DNA of 64,000 nt, taken from contig NZ_SJSA01000002.1 in NCBI RefSeq assembly GCF_004766125.1, positions 62,001 through 126,000 of the forward strand, written 5' to 3'. The position numbers and the translations under genes were made by a program. The DNA comes from Duncaniella freteri (GTDB taxonomy: Bacteria > Bacteroidota > Bacteroidia > Bacteroidales > Muribaculaceae). This document shows, in pieces, positions 44,307-53,408 of the stretch; position 1 is the first letter of the stretch, and every line of letters begins with the position of its first letter. A model generated the notes under the pieces. That model did no database searches. It saw only the letters and a list, made by a program, of their open reading frames with translations, and was not told the origin of the DNA.

Positions 44307-45175
44307 GAAACTGTTTAAATTTGATTCAATAAAATTTTTATGGCAGCCAAATCAATCATTTCTTCAGCGACCTCGGTTGATTCTTCATAATTGCGTGAAA
44401 GGCGACGGAACCAGTCAAGCCATGAGAAAGTTCTCTCGACCACCCATCTGAGAGGTTTCGGTATGAATCCCTTAGTCCCGTTTGGAGTATTGGAAACCTC
44501 AAGGCTGATTGCAAAATCTTTTTCAATATCTTTAGCAATCTCCCCTCGGTAACCCCGGTCAACAAGAACCTTTTCAAGCCGTTCCCACTCTCTGTCTGCT
44601 GCATTACACAATGGGTGAGCCTGATGGGAATCATGAACCGATGCACTGCATACTGTCCGGGCAAGAATAAAGCCATTGCGGTCAACCACTATGTTACGTT
44701 TGATGCCCTTGACTTTCTTGTTTGCGTCAAATCCATTGTCACTCTTACGGTTGCCCCATTTAACGCTTTGTGCGTCCAATGCTCCTACAGAGGGACTTTC
44801 TGATTGATTTCGTTTCTTCCTCACCTTTCGTACAAGTTTGTTGAGCAAATGTTCGATTCTACCTTCTTTGGACCACTTTCGGAAGTAATAGTACACCAGT
44901 TGCCACTTGGGATAATCGTGCGGAAGCATCCTCCACTGACATCCTGTGACCAGTAGGTATAATACCGCTTCGAATAGGCTCCGTAGTGAATTTTTACGTT
45001 TGCGACAATCATTTTCGAAGAATACTTTGTTTATATAAGACCATTGACCCTCGGTCAAAAGTGTCTGATAGAGATTGATTCTATGCATGTGAACAATGTT
45101 TTTCTCCTTCAACACTTTGGCTGAGGGTTTGTTATGCCCTATAACATTTTTTCAATTCTAATTTTAAACAGTTTC
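44307..45175 (-). mobile_element. IS5-family element, 869 bp, TAA target duplication
   Basis: Terminal repeats begin GAAACTGTTTAAA at both ends (with ATT/TTA variation further in), and TAA flanks the element at 44304-44306 and 45176-45178. One transposase ORF fills it. The short target duplication, size and transposase type agree with IS5-family members. Confidence 0.88.
44315..45115 (-). CDS. IS5-family transposase
   Basis: 266 residues. An N-terminal DUF4096-like part (SLFEAVLYLLVTGCQWRMLPHDYP) is followed by the DDE core: first Asp in GALDAQSVKWG, second in VLVDRGYRGE, and Glu in RWVVERTFSWL. All three catalytic positions are present and the frame is intact, so the element is potentially active. 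A second in-frame ATG at 45088 (MHRINLYQ) is also possible as start. Confidence 0.92.
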   Translation of the reverse strand: MLKEKNIVHMHRINLYQTLLTEGQWSYINKVFFENDCRKRKNSLRSLFEAVLYLLVTGCQWRMLPHDYPKWQLVYYYFRKWSKEGRIEHLLNKLVRKVRKKRNQSESPSVGALDAQSVKWGNRKSDNGFDANKKVKGIKRNIVVDRNGFILARTVCSASVHDSHQAHPLCNAADREWERLEKVLVDRGYRGEIAKDIEKDFAISLEVSNTPNGTKGFIPKPLRWVVERTFSWLDWFRRLSRNYEESTEVAEEMIDLAAIKILLNQI

Positions 45176-45406
45176 TAAGATAAATCGAATAAACCGTATA
45201 TAAACTGATGATTATCAAATTTACCAATGCGGCATTTGGATTAGTCGTTTTGAATAATGCCACAGCTATCATTAACGGCTGGGTTATAGCAAATACATAT
45301 ATCATGCCAAGCGATTGACACCTGACAACGAAATCTATGCAGGATGCCAACAGCAGTAGTTCGGCTATAGCCCACGCTATCCAAAATCGTTTATCGTTCA
45401 GATTCA

Positions 45407-46330
45407 TCACCACCACGGATCTTTATAGGTGGCACGGCTATCGCCACTTTCGGGTTCTACAACATCAAGGTCTTTACCCTCCATGAATCTATCCCATTCG
45501 GGTGAGGCATATTTTGAATTCACGCGAATTTCTCCGGCACCTATATCGAAATCAAAGCGGAATGGCAGACGGTTATCTCCCCACATACAGCGTTTTACTA
45601 TCGCCGGGGTCTTATAACTCTGCCATGTACCGACATAGGAGCGATTCATATAGCCGTCGCCGTCCTGATCTGTGTTGTCTACCTTAATAACTTCTGGAGC
45701 ATCATCCGTGACATATCCGTATGCGCCTAATATACCGCGAAATACTCCGCTTCCTTTCTGCACAGAATCTTCCCTAAGAGAATAATCAGCGATAATTTTA
45801 TAGTAGTCAGGAGAATCGGTGTCGCGCTCAAAAACATGGTAGATTTTCTTGATTTTGACTTCTCCCGAAAAATCGCAGATATTCTTCTTCACCTTTGTTC
45901 GCCCCCTTACGGAGTATGTCACGGAATCAGTTTTTAACGCATCAGTATAGAAATAGACCTCTATCCGCTTGAAATCATTGCCAAGTACCCCATTGACAGG
46001 AGCATCATAAGTGTGACTACCCCAATAACTATATGTTTTTAGGAAGGTAGGCTCCAAACGAAGTTTCCCCTCAATGAATAGCCGAGTACAGTCCTCAAAC
46101 AACTGTCCATCAATAGGCGTTAGATAAGTTTCATACAAGTCACTGTAATCCACTCGGTCAAGGTCAAGCGCATTATTGTCTATCCAATAGTACACTGCTC
46201 CAAGAGCATCGCGCTCAATTTTAAGCGGACTTATGTCTGTTTGCATAGGATTCCGATGACTTTGCGCCCAAAGGTTGCAGGAGAGAGCAAAGCCAACACA
46301 CAGAATCAATATCTTATAGAGTGTTGCCAT
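45407..46330 (-). CDS. Secreted protein of unknown function with shared signal-peptide module
   Basis: 307 residues from the ATG at 46330 (MATLYKILIL...), which opens a signal peptide ending LWAQS. Its first 23 residues and about 90 bp of DNA are nearly identical to the gene at 27400, after which the proteins diverge completely (HRNPMQTDISP here). The mature part is beta-rich (VYFYTDALKTDSVTYSV) with an acidic repeat-like stretch DNTDQDGDGYMN. An IS was inserted 33 bp upstream of the start, leaving only the -7 box TATCTTTG. Confidence 0.6.
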   Translation of the reverse strand: MATLYKILILCVGFALSCNLWAQSHRNPMQTDISPLKIERDALGAVYYWIDNNALDLDRVDYSDLYETYLTPIDGQLFEDCTRLFIEGKLRLEPTFLKTYSYWGSHTYDAPVNGVLGNDFKRIEVYFYTDALKTDSVTYSVRGRTKVKKNICDFSGEVKIKKIYHVFERDTDSPDYYKIIADYSLREDSVQKGSGVFRGILGAYGYVTDDAPEVIKVDNTDQDGDGYMNRSYVGTWQSYKTPAIVKRCMWGDNRLPFRFDFDIGAGEIRVNSKYASPEWDRFMEGKDLDVVEPESGDSRATYKDPWW

Positions 46331-46363
46331 ACGCAAAGATACAATAAATCCATGTAACTTTAT

Positions 46364-47732
46364 CAATGATTCGGTAAAAATTACCGAAGTAGTTGAAACT
46401 TAAGTTAATATATCGAATTGTCAAATACAAATGAATCGCCAAAGCGTTCATTATAAAAATCTTAGCGTATGAACGTATTGGCGATTCTCAAAGACTTCAC
46501 CTTTCGGTGTAAGTCGGTATTTGAAAATACTACAACCAAGATGAGCAAAAGGTTCCTCAACTGGCTGATTTTAACAATACGCACTGTAGCGTTGATTCCG
46601 GGCAAAGTCAATTTTACCCGGCTGTCGCGCTATGGCGGTCGTACAGCCAAGACCTTTGCTTCCAATTTCAAGACATCCGTAGACTGGATGAAAGTCAACA
46701 TAGGTATGGCGCAGGATTGTTTTGGGCCGGCCGATGACATGGCAGTGGCAATCGATCCGTCGTTCATCTCAAAAGCAGGCAGACTGACGTATGGCATAGG
46801 CCGTTTCTGGTCAGGGGTGGCACAACGTGTCAAACGCGGTCTGGAGATAATGGCGATCGGGGCAATAAGTCTGAGTAAACATACATGCGTGATGCTCGGT
46901 GCTGTCCAGTCACCGAACTTCAGGACTCTTGAATCTGAGAAACAAATGTCAATGCTTGACTGGTATGTGGCACTTGTAAGGTCAAAGGCGACAGAGCTGC
47001 TCTCACTGACGGATATTCTGGTTGCCGATGCCTTTTTCTCTAAATATGAGTTTGTAAATGAAGTGATTGGCATGGGATTTCGATTTGTCGGAAGATTACG
47101 TGCCAACTCATATCTGAGGTATCTGGCCATACCGGATTCCTCCGCCCCGCGAAGACGCGGCAGAAAGAAAAAGTATGGAGAGAAAGTGGATTTCTCCAAC
47201 CTTGACATGTCCGTGTTCACTTCATTCATATATGAGGATTCCAAAGGAAACAAAACCCGATGTCACACGGCGGTCGTACATTCGAGGGCATTGAAACGCG
47301 ACATCCGTATCGTGGTCTGTCCGGTTGAAAACGCAGAGACTCTTCTTTACTTCTCTACCGACACCGACATGAGGCCTGAAAAGATCATCGGTTTCTACCG
47401 CACCCGCTTTCAGATTGAGTTCGGTATACGCGATGCCAAGCAGTTTACCGGACTTCAGTCACAGCAGACCCGCGACAGGGAGCGGCTTGACTTTGCGTTC
47501 AATCTTTCCTTCACAGCCCTCAATGTCTGCAAAGAGGTCATAAGGAAGGATTATCCGGATCTTTCGGTAGCGCAGTTCAAACGGCTTATGTTTGAATCTT
47601 ATCTCGCCTCAACAATTATTTCGACTTGCGGAAAATCTCCGCATCTCAAAATAATTAAGAAGATAAATCATCGGTTGGCTCAGTTAGCGGCTTAGCCAAG
47701 GCTGAACAACCTCAAATTTTACCGAATCATTG
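46364..47732 (+). mobile_element. Intact IS4-type element, 1369 bp, TTTAT target duplication
   Basis: The ends carry perfect 16-bp inverted repeats CAATGATTCGGTAAAA (46364-46379 and, inverted, 47717-47732). Identical 5-bp direct repeats TTTAT flank it (46359-46363 and 47733-47737). It encodes one complete transposase. It is the full version of the truncated copy at 6626-7723. Confidence 0.93.
46469..47695 (+). CDS. IS4-family DDE transposase (full length)
   Basis: 408 residues. First Asp in VAIDPSF (about residue 95), second in ILVADAFFSK (about residue 185), and the YREK signature in FYRTRFQIEFGIRDAK (about residue 315). The C-terminus missing from the copy at 6731 is present here (QTRDRERLDFAFNLSF to HRLAQLAA). 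Likely active. Confidence 0.93.
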   Translation: MNVLAILKDFTFRCKSVFENTTTKMSKRFLNWLILTIRTVALIPGKVNFTRLSRYGGRTAKTFASNFKTSVDWMKVNIGMAQDCFGPADDMAVAIDPSFISKAGRLTYGIGRFWSGVAQRVKRGLEIMAIGAISLSKHTCVMLGAVQSPNFRTLESEKQMSMLDWYVALVRSKATELLSLTDILVADAFFSKYEFVNEVIGMGFRFVGRLRANSYLRYLAIPDSSAPRRRGRKKKYGEKVDFSNLDMSVFTSFIYEDSKGNKTRCHTAVVHSRALKRDIRIVVCPVENAETLLYFSTDTDMRPEKIIGFYRTRFQIEFGIRDAKQFTGLQSQQTRDRERLDFAFNLSFTALNVCKEVIRKDYPDLSVAQFKRLMFESYLASTIISTCGKSPHLKIIKKINHRLAQLAA

Positions 47733-47799
47733 TTTATGATAATCGGGCAATAAAATGGGTGGGGTGGGGGAGTTTGGGATTATTGGGTGGTATATAAAT

Positions 47800-47842
47800 A
47801 TCACGCAATGCCCTGTGGATGGTTCAGGAGGCATTGCGTGAT
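47800..47842 (-). terminator. Terminator after der
   Basis: ATCACGCAATGCC (47800-47812) pairs perfectly with GGCATTGCGTGAT (47830-47842) 30 bp past the der stop. The minus strand continues ATTTATATA. Confidence 0.7.
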
Positions 47843-47871
47843 AGATAAGGTGATATGTTGTGGCGGATATT

Positions 47872-49191
47872 TTATTTTTCGCGCATGAATATGTTGATCG
47901 GGGTTCCGTGGAAATCCCAGTTTTCGCGTATTTTGTTCTCCAGGTATCTCCGATATGGTTCTTTGACCCATTGCGGGAGGTTACAGAAGAATATGAATGT
48001 GGGGATCGGCGAGCCTTTGAGCATGGTCACGTATTTGATGCGTACAAATTTGCCTTTGTTGGCTGGCGGGGGATATGCCGAGATTACTTCGAGCATCACA
48101 GTGTTGAGCTGTGATGTGGGGATGATGCGCTGACGGTTCTTGCATACGTCAAGAGCTGTCTCAAGGACTTTGAATATGCGTTGTTTTGTCAGTGCGGATG
48201 CGAAGATTATCGGGAAGTCGATGAATGGCGCGAAGCGTGCGCGTATGGCTTCTTCGTAGTGCTTTATTGCTTCCTTGCTCTTGTCCTCTACGAGATCCCA
48301 TTTGTTGACCACTACAACGAAACCTTTTTTGTTACGTTGTATGAGTGAGAATATCGAGACGTCCTGTGCTTCGATGCCGCGTGTGGCATCGATCATGAGC
48401 AGGCATACATCGGAGGCTTCGATAGCCCTGATGGAGCGGATCACGGAGTAGTATTCGATGTCCTCGTTGACTTTGTTTTTCTTGCGTATGCCGGCGGTGT
48501 CGACGAGGTAGAAATCGAATCCGAATTTGTTGTATCTTGTGTATATGGAGTCACGTGTGGTTCCGGCTATGTCGGTGACTATGTGACGCTCTTGTTCCAT
48601 AAATGAGTTGACAAGCGATGACTTTCCGGCGTTGGGCCTGCCGACGATGCATATCTTGGGGATGTCGTCGAGTATGTCGGATTCGTCATTGTCTTTTTCG
48701 GGCATTTTGGCTACGACTTCATCCAGCAGGTCGCCGGTGCCGTATCCGCTGACGGCAGATACTCCGTAGGGGTCTCCGAGTCCGAGCGAGTAGAATTCAG
48801 CTATGTTGTAGAGTGATTCTCCGGCGTCTACTTTGTTGGCTACAAGAATGACCGGTTTGGATGACCGTCGCAGTATTTCTGCCACCTGGTCGTCAAGATC
48901 GGTGACACCGTTGGTGGCGTCGACAACGAAAAGGATTTCATCGGCCTGTTCGATGGCTACCTGTACCTGTTTGTTGATTTCGCTTTCAAACACGTCTTCG
49001 CTTCCGATTACCCAGCCTCCGGTGTCGACGATGGAGAATTCTTTGCCTACCCATTCCACTTTTCCGTACTGACGGTCACGCGTGGTGCCAGCTTCATCGT
49101 TGGTGATGGCTGTGCGGGTCTGTGTGAGGCGGTTAAAAAGGGTTGATTTGCCGACATTGGGCCGACCTACTATAGCGATTAACTGTGACAT
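47872..49191 (-). CDS. der: GTPase Der (EngA), ribosome assembly
   Basis: 439 residues with two G domains in tandem: G1 GRPNVGKST at about residue 8 and DTGGW, then G1 GRPNAGKSS at about residue 182, DTAGI, and NKWDLV. A KH-like C-terminal domain follows ([16 protein letters not shown], then [21 protein letters not shown] in pieces). Der is needed for maturation of the large ribosomal subunit. Full length and core; it begins the intact chromosome to the right of the island. Confidence 0.97.
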   Translation of the reverse strand: MSQLIAIVGRPNVGKSTLFNRLTQTRTAITNDEAGTTRDRQYGKVEWVGKEFSIVDTGGWVIGSEDVFESEINKQVQVAIEQADEILFVVDATNGVTDLDDQVAEILRRSSKPVILVANKVDAGESLYNIAEFYSLGLGDPYGVSAVSGYGTGDLLDEVVAKMPEKDNDESDILDDIPKICIVGRPNAGKSSLVNSFMEQERHIVTDIAGTTRDSIYTRYNKFGFDFYLVDTAGIRKKNKVNEDIEYYSVIRSIRAIEASDVCLLMIDATRGIEAQDVSIFSLIQRNKKGFVVVVNKWDLVEDKSKEAIKHYEEAIRARFAPFIDFPIIFASALTKQRIFKVLETALDVCKNRQRIIPTSQLNTVMLEVISAYPPPANKGKFVRIKYVTMLKGSPIPTFIFFCNLPQWVKEPYRRYLENKIRENWDFHGTPINIFMREK

Positions 49192-49266
49192 ATTTCGGGT
49201 TGATGATTATTGCGGTTTAGCGAAAAAACAAGTGATAACGCGTGAGGGTTCAATGCGTTTCGAGTG

Positions 49267-49274
49267 CAAAGGTA
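49267..49274 (-). promoter_or_regulatory. -7 promoter box upstream of der
   Basis: The minus strand reads TACCTTTG, 75 bp before the der start, matching TAnnTTTG. No matching -33 is seen. Confidence 0.45.
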
Positions 49275-49298
49275 CAAAATTTCCGTGAATAATTAAGA

Positions 49299-49344
49299 CC
49301 ATAGGTCAAAGAGCTGATATGAATTATCGTTCTTTGACCTATGG
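49299..49344 (-). terminator. Hairpin between the GLPGLI gene and der
   Basis: CCATAGGTCAAAGA (49299-49312) pairs with TCTTTGACCTATGG (49331-49344), a perfect 14-bp stem 22 bp after the GLPGLI gene stop. It probably ends the upstream operon, although the T-run is weak. Confidence 0.6.
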
Positions 49345-49365
49345 CCCTGTAATTTTTTAGTGTGA

Positions 49366-50277
49366 TTATTCTTTCTCGATGGGGTTATCTATGATACAAG
49401 CATCAATTCCGGTGGATGGACGGTATTTCAAGGGGTATGAGCCTTTATGCTTGTCGTAGATCCCTGAGTTTTGCAGGTAGTTGCTTTGGTCGCATGTCGC
49501 GAAGATGTGAAGTATTTTCGGGAAACGTTCTACCGGGATATCGGAGAACTTGTCGGGATATTTTATGAACAGGGTGTCTCCTTCCACATGGTTGACAATT
49601 CCGTTGAACATCCATCTTACCTCGTTGTCCTTGTCGGCGACTTCGAGCACTACTCCTGGGAGTCCGTTGAAATCGCGGGGTGCTCCTACGTGTGGCAGAT
49701 CGTTGGTGAACCATGCGGACCAGTCGCGTCCGCCTTTCGAGATTGTGGCTTTCCTGCATTTGTATTCTCCGATGGTCTTTTCCTCATCGGTGATATTCCA
49801 TTTGTTGTCGCAGGTGAAATCCTTGAGCTTGAATTCCTCTGAGATGATGCGATAGGTGTTGACTTTGCGTCCTGTTGCCGGATAGTAGAAGTAGTAGTCG
49901 GGGGTGAGATGATAGGCAAGCCCGAGGTCGCCTCCCTGACCGTTAGGATTGGCGAGACGCCAGCGAGTCTCACCTATGCCTTCATAGCTCTGGTAGAGGG
50001 TTACTTTGGGGGTGATGAGTACTATGCGGTCCTCTTCGAATGTGAGATTTTTTTCCTTGTTGAACAGGTATTTCAGGCGGTATCTTATGCCGTATTCGGC
50101 TGTGTCGGCATTTGCGTAGTAGGCGTTTGCCTCCTCTTTCATTTTTGCCTGCATCTCTTTTGCCGCAGCTTCGCGGTCACCTTCGCCACGACGGTTATGT
50201 CCGGGGTTCTGAGCTGATGCCGAGAGTCCGAGTGATAGCAGCAGTATAGTGGAAATTATTGTTTTTTTCATAATCAT
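49366..50277 (-). CDS. GLPGLI family secreted protein
   Basis: 303 residues with a signal peptide (LLLSLGLSASAQ). The family motif reads FNGLPGVVLEVADKDNEVRWMF, quoted as NGLPGVVLE, near residue 215, preceded by TIGEYKCRKATISKGG. GLPGLI proteins are Bacteroidota-specific exported proteins of unknown function. It is last in the thioredoxin/protease/GLPGLI operon, 3 bp after the protease gene. A start two codons later (MKKTII) is possible. Confidence 0.88.
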   Translation of the reverse strand: MIMKKTIISTILLLSLGLSASAQNPGHNRRGEGDREAAAKEMQAKMKEEANAYYANADTAEYGIRYRLKYLFNKEKNLTFEEDRIVLITPKVTLYQSYEGIGETRWRLANPNGQGGDLGLAYHLTPDYYFYYPATGRKVNTYRIISEEFKLKDFTCDNKWNITDEEKTIGEYKCRKATISKGGRDWSAWFTNDLPHVGAPRDFNGLPGVVLEVADKDNEVRWMFNGIVNHVEGDTLFIKYPDKFSDIPVERFPKILHIFATCDQSNYLQNSGIYDKHKGSYPLKYRPSTGIDACIIDNPIEKE

Positions 50278-50280
50278 GGT

Positions 50281-51210
50281 TTAATCGGAAAAACGTTCGC
50301 GGATGAGGAATGCAGGTACAGTCTGCTTGTATGACATCTGGAAATTGCGGAATTGCTGAGGGTTGGCATACAGTGACAGGGTGGAGCTGACGAGGGCTAC
50401 GAGATTGCCGTGTTCGTCAAAGATCGGACCGCCGCTTGCCCCGACACCGTAGTCGGAGGTGACTTCCATGATGTATTTGGTGTGTCCGCTGCGCTTGTCG
50501 GTAGTGCGTGTGCAGTTGCTCACCATGCCGTCGGTGAAATGGAAGTATGCTCCGCTTGGATTGGAGAGGCAATATACCTTGGTGCCCTGCTTGGCTGCAG
50601 TGTTGAGTGGGGCAGGGGTGAGCTTTTTGTCCCGGGTGTCGACCTTGATCAAGGCAAGATCGTTGAGAGGGTCGATGGCTATGACCGATAGCATGGGATA
50701 TGCGTAGCCGTCACAATCCATTACGAACCTGGAGCGGTCACCCTGTTTTTTGTAGTCGAAGGCTCCGCATATCACTATGTCGCTTATCACATGGAAATTG
50801 GTGGCGCATATGCCGTCGGGAGTGAGAGCTACAGCTGAGGCGTTGGAATATGCCGAGTCTTTGCCGAGATATCCTACGTGCTCCATTTTGCCGAACACGA
50901 GTGTGCTTTTGCGGCACAGGTCGTAGAGATCTTCTGTGGAGAGTTTCTTTTTACGTAAGGATGCAAGAGTCTTAACACTGGCTATTTTGCCATTATTTAT
51001 GTCGTCGAGCACATGGTTCATCATCGAGTCGGTGGTCCTTTCGGGATGCTCGTTGATATAGCCGCGCAGCTGGGCTGTGACATTTTCTATTTTTGAGGGG
51101 TAGTCGGTGTAATATTCAGGTGCCGTCCCCGATGCTAATGCCGATGCGCACATCATCACGCCGATGCAAGACGGAATAATGATACGTGGCAGAGATGTTG
51201 TTATTTTCAT
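50281..51210 (-). CDS. Secreted trypsin-like serine protease
   Basis: 309 residues with an N-terminal signal (to about residue 27). The triad is visible: His in TNFHVISD, Asp in PLNDLALIKVD, and Ser in GVGASGGPIFDEHG. There is no PDZ domain, so it is not a DegP paralogue but a short trypsin_2 protease. The start overlaps the thioredoxin gene stop by ATGA. Confidence 0.88.
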   Translation of the reverse strand: MKITTSLPRIIIPSCIGVMMCASALASGTAPEYYTDYPSKIENVTAQLRGYINEHPERTTDSMMNHVLDDINNGKIASVKTLASLRKKKLSTEDLYDLCRKSTLVFGKMEHVGYLGKDSAYSNASAVALTPDGICATNFHVISDIVICGAFDYKKQGDRSRFVMDCDGYAYPMLSVIAIDPLNDLALIKVDTRDKKLTPAPLNTAAKQGTKVYCLSNPSGAYFHFTDGMVSNCTRTTDKRSGHTKYIMEVTSDYGVGASGGPIFDEHGNLVALVSSTLSLYANPQQFRNFQMSYKQTVPAFLIRERFSD

Positions 51211-51920
51211 TTATGAAATCTGTGATATTGGGTTATGCGGTCGTTTATGGCTTTGATATTGTTTTTCTTGAATTCCTCCTCATGTTCTATCATGTAGCGC
51301 GTACGCTCATTGTCGAAGCCCATGGTGAATGTAGTGAACACAAACGTGTTCGCAGGGTCGAGTTTCTGGGAGTCTGTGAGTGAATGGTAGTATTCGTCTA
51401 TGATTTTGTTGATATTGCGGTATTCGCCTTTGTCGACAAGCTGCATGGCGTAAGCTTCAACGAGCTGAGGTGTGCGTTCGCCGCTTTCAAAACGTTCCTT
51501 TATGCGTTCGGGTGTCATTCCGTAGTCGATCGCATGTCGTACTTTTTCCAGGAATTCCTCTGCCGGCATAGCGCATGACAGCCTTGCTATTTCATGCCCG
51601 GCGGTATCGGTGACTATGTATGTGGGATAGCTTTTGACCTTGTAACGTGCTGCCAGTTCACTGCCCCCTTTCTCTGCATCGAGCTTGAGGGGTATGAATG
51701 TGGCGTTCATATAGTCGCCAACACTTTTTTGAGGGAATACTTGGTCAGTCATTCTTTTGCATGGACCGCACCATGATGTGTAGAAATCCATAAACACGAG
51801 CTTGCCTTCCCGGCTTGCAGCTTTGCGGGCTTCGTCGAAGCTTATGTCGCGGAAGTCAGTCTGGCATACGGCTCCAATGATTGTGAATGAGAAAAGGATG
51901 GAGGCTAATAAACGTCGCAT
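51207..51920 (-). CDS. Thioredoxin-fold protein, periplasmic
   Basis: 237 residues from the ATG at 51920 (MRRLLASIL...), preferred over 51992 because it starts a signal peptide ending VCQTDF. The active site is FYTSWCGPCKRM (about residue 48), with cis-Pro in KSYPTYIVTD. A helical C-terminal part of about 110 residues follows. It is a paralogue of the gene at 52057. A role in periplasmic disulphide exchange is expected. Confidence 0.88.
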   Translation of the reverse strand: MRRLLASILFSFTIIGAVCQTDFRDISFDEARKAASREGKLVFMDFYTSWCGPCKRMTDQVFPQKSVGDYMNATFIPLKLDAEKGGSELAARYKVKSYPTYIVTDTAGHEIARLSCAMPAEEFLEKVRHAIDYGMTPERIKERFESGERTPQLVEAYAMQLVDKGEYRNINKIIDEYYHSLTDSQKLDPANTFVFTTFTMGFDNERTRYMIEHEEEFKKNNIKAINDRITQYHRFHK

Positions 51921-52056
51921 ATAATAATTTGTTCTGATGTCTCTGGGTTGAGACAGGAGAACAGGGGGACGATGTTTTTGTTGCCTGACCATATACGTTT
52001 TGTGTTTATGGGCAGATGCTTCATGTCCTCCTGTTCCCTATGTCATTATGAATTAT

Positions 52057-53133
52057 TTATTTCTCGATGGAGCCAAGTGTGCGACCTGCCATCTGGATGC
52101 ATACCGGGCTCATTTTTGCGATACGGTTACGTATGAATTTGCAGATGTTGGCTGCTGTGGTCGGGTTCTCGATGTCAAAAAGACGAGGGAGATTCATCAC
52201 CAGGAGCTCTTTATAGTTCTGCGAGAAATTGTCATACTTGTTTTCACAGTATGCGAGGAATTCGGTGTCGTTCATTTTGCCTCTCTGTTCGATGAACTCG
52301 AATGCAGGGGTGAACTTGCCATCATTATTGAAGCCGAGGTCGTTCATCTCTTTCTTCAGTTTATTGTAAGCGTTCTCGTCATAGAGCCCTTGTTGACGCT
52401 TGTAGCCTGAGAAGTAAGAGCCAAGCTCGGTTTTGTATATATCCGCTAAGCGTTCGCCGACAGATGATGCAGAAGCTTTGCTGAAGTCTTTGATGTGATC
52501 AACCATGAAGCGTGTGCGTTCGCTGTCGAAATCGAATGTGTATCTTGTGAAGATGAAGATGTTTTCATCCTTTATGCGGTCAGCGTCGGAGAGTGAGTTG
52601 TAATAGTCGTCGATGACTTTGAAACCGCCTTTTTCGTCGCGTTTCTCAAAGTGTTGCATGGCATATGTGTTTACGAGCTCAGGAGTTCGATCGCCAGCTT
52701 CGTAGCGGGCTTTGAGGCGTTCGGGCTTCTGTTCGGGGTCAAGGCTTGCATTCACCTTGTTTATGAACACATCGCCTTCCATGGCACCTGTGAAACGAGC
52801 TTCTTCCTTACCCTGTGCATTGAGGATAATATAAGTGGGGTAGGCCTTTACGGCATATTTTTTTGCAAGTTCCAGACCCTCTTTCTCGGCATCCATCTTT
52901 AGAGGAATGAACTTTGCGTTCATGAAGTCACCGACGTTCTTTTGGGGGAACACCTTGTTGGACATCATTTTGCATGGACCGCACCAGGTGGTGTAGAAGT
53001 CGATGAAGATGAGCTTGTTCTCTTGCTTGGCAGCAGTGAGTGCCTCGTCAAAAGAGATGTGACGGAAGTCGGTCTGCGCAGATGCAGACAATACGGCTGC
53101 TCCCATGAGCATAGATGCTAAAAATTTTTTCAT
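52057..53133 (-). CDS. Thioredoxin-fold protein, periplasmic, paralogue
   Basis: 358 residues. Signal peptide (MGAAVLSASAQ), then TDFRHISFDEAL and the active site FYTTWCGPCKMM, with cis-Pro in KAYPTYIILN. It matches the 51207 protein through about residue 250 and then extends about 110 residues with a helical domain ending IQMAGRTLGSIEK. A strong promoter precedes it, so it can be transcribed alone. Confidence 0.88.
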   Translation of the reverse strand: MKKFLASMLMGAAVLSASAQTDFRHISFDEALTAAKQENKLIFIDFYTTWCGPCKMMSNKVFPQKNVGDFMNAKFIPLKMDAEKEGLELAKKYAVKAYPTYIILNAQGKEEARFTGAMEGDVFINKVNASLDPEQKPERLKARYEAGDRTPELVNTYAMQHFEKRDEKGGFKVIDDYYNSLSDADRIKDENIFIFTRYTFDFDSERTRFMVDHIKDFSKASASSVGERLADIYKTELGSYFSGYKRQQGLYDENAYNKLKKEMNDLGFNNDGKFTPAFEFIEQRGKMNDTEFLAYCENKYDNFSQNYKELLVMNLPRLFDIENPTTAANICKFIRNRIAKMSPVCIQMAGRTLGSIEK

Positions 53134-53193
53134 ACTTGATATTGGTAGTAAATGATATGTGATGATCGGGTATTATTTGTCATTAAGGCGACT

Positions 53194-53224
53194 CAAAATT
53201 AGCAATTATTCATTGAACTGCAAA
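53194..53224 (-). promoter_or_regulatory. Promoter of the thioredoxin-fold gene at 52057
   Basis: TTTG (53221-53224), 19 bp, TAATTTTG (53194-53201) on the minus strand: the Bacteroidota consensus with ideal spacing, 61 bp before the start codon. Confidence 0.75.
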
Positions 53225-53294
53225 TAATAAGTCCGAAAAATATTGTCTTATAAATATAAGACTTAAATAATTTCTGAAAGTTTAGCCTTTAACA

Positions 53295-53345
53295 GAAAAA
53301 ACTGCCCGGGAAACAGATTATTAATCGGATGTTTTCCCAGGCAGT
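53295..53345 (-). terminator. Terminator of the SusC/SusD operon
   Basis: ACTGCCCGGGAAA pairs with TTTCCCAGGCAGT (12 of 13). On the minus strand the hairpin is followed by TTTTTTCTGTT. It lies about 60 bp past the last operon gene. Confidence 0.85.
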
Positions 53346-53408
53346 GGATTCATTGTCATGTATGAAAGGAGTGTTGTTTTGCTCTTTTCATTCTTTTAAT
53401 ATGGAGGA

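Larger units (their letters stand above)
44170..45407 (-). pseudogene. Membrane-protein gene split by an IS5-type element
   Basis: The gene begins at 45407 (MNLNDKRFWIAW...; its ATG overlaps the upstream stop as TGATG). It runs to the IS at 45178, and after the IS resumes in the same frame as ...IYLRLTHEDTDGWGW..., ending EHNQ at 44170. Removing the IS and one TAA target copy restores one open frame of about 120 codons with three to four hydrophobic helices. As it stands the product is truncated and gains a short IS-encoded tail. Confidence 0.75.

Noticed and set aside
6524..47732. Whole 41-kb region as one composite transposon
   Set aside because: The outer flanks do not share a target duplication (GTATT on the left, TTTAT on the right), and the right IS has its own TTTAT duplication.
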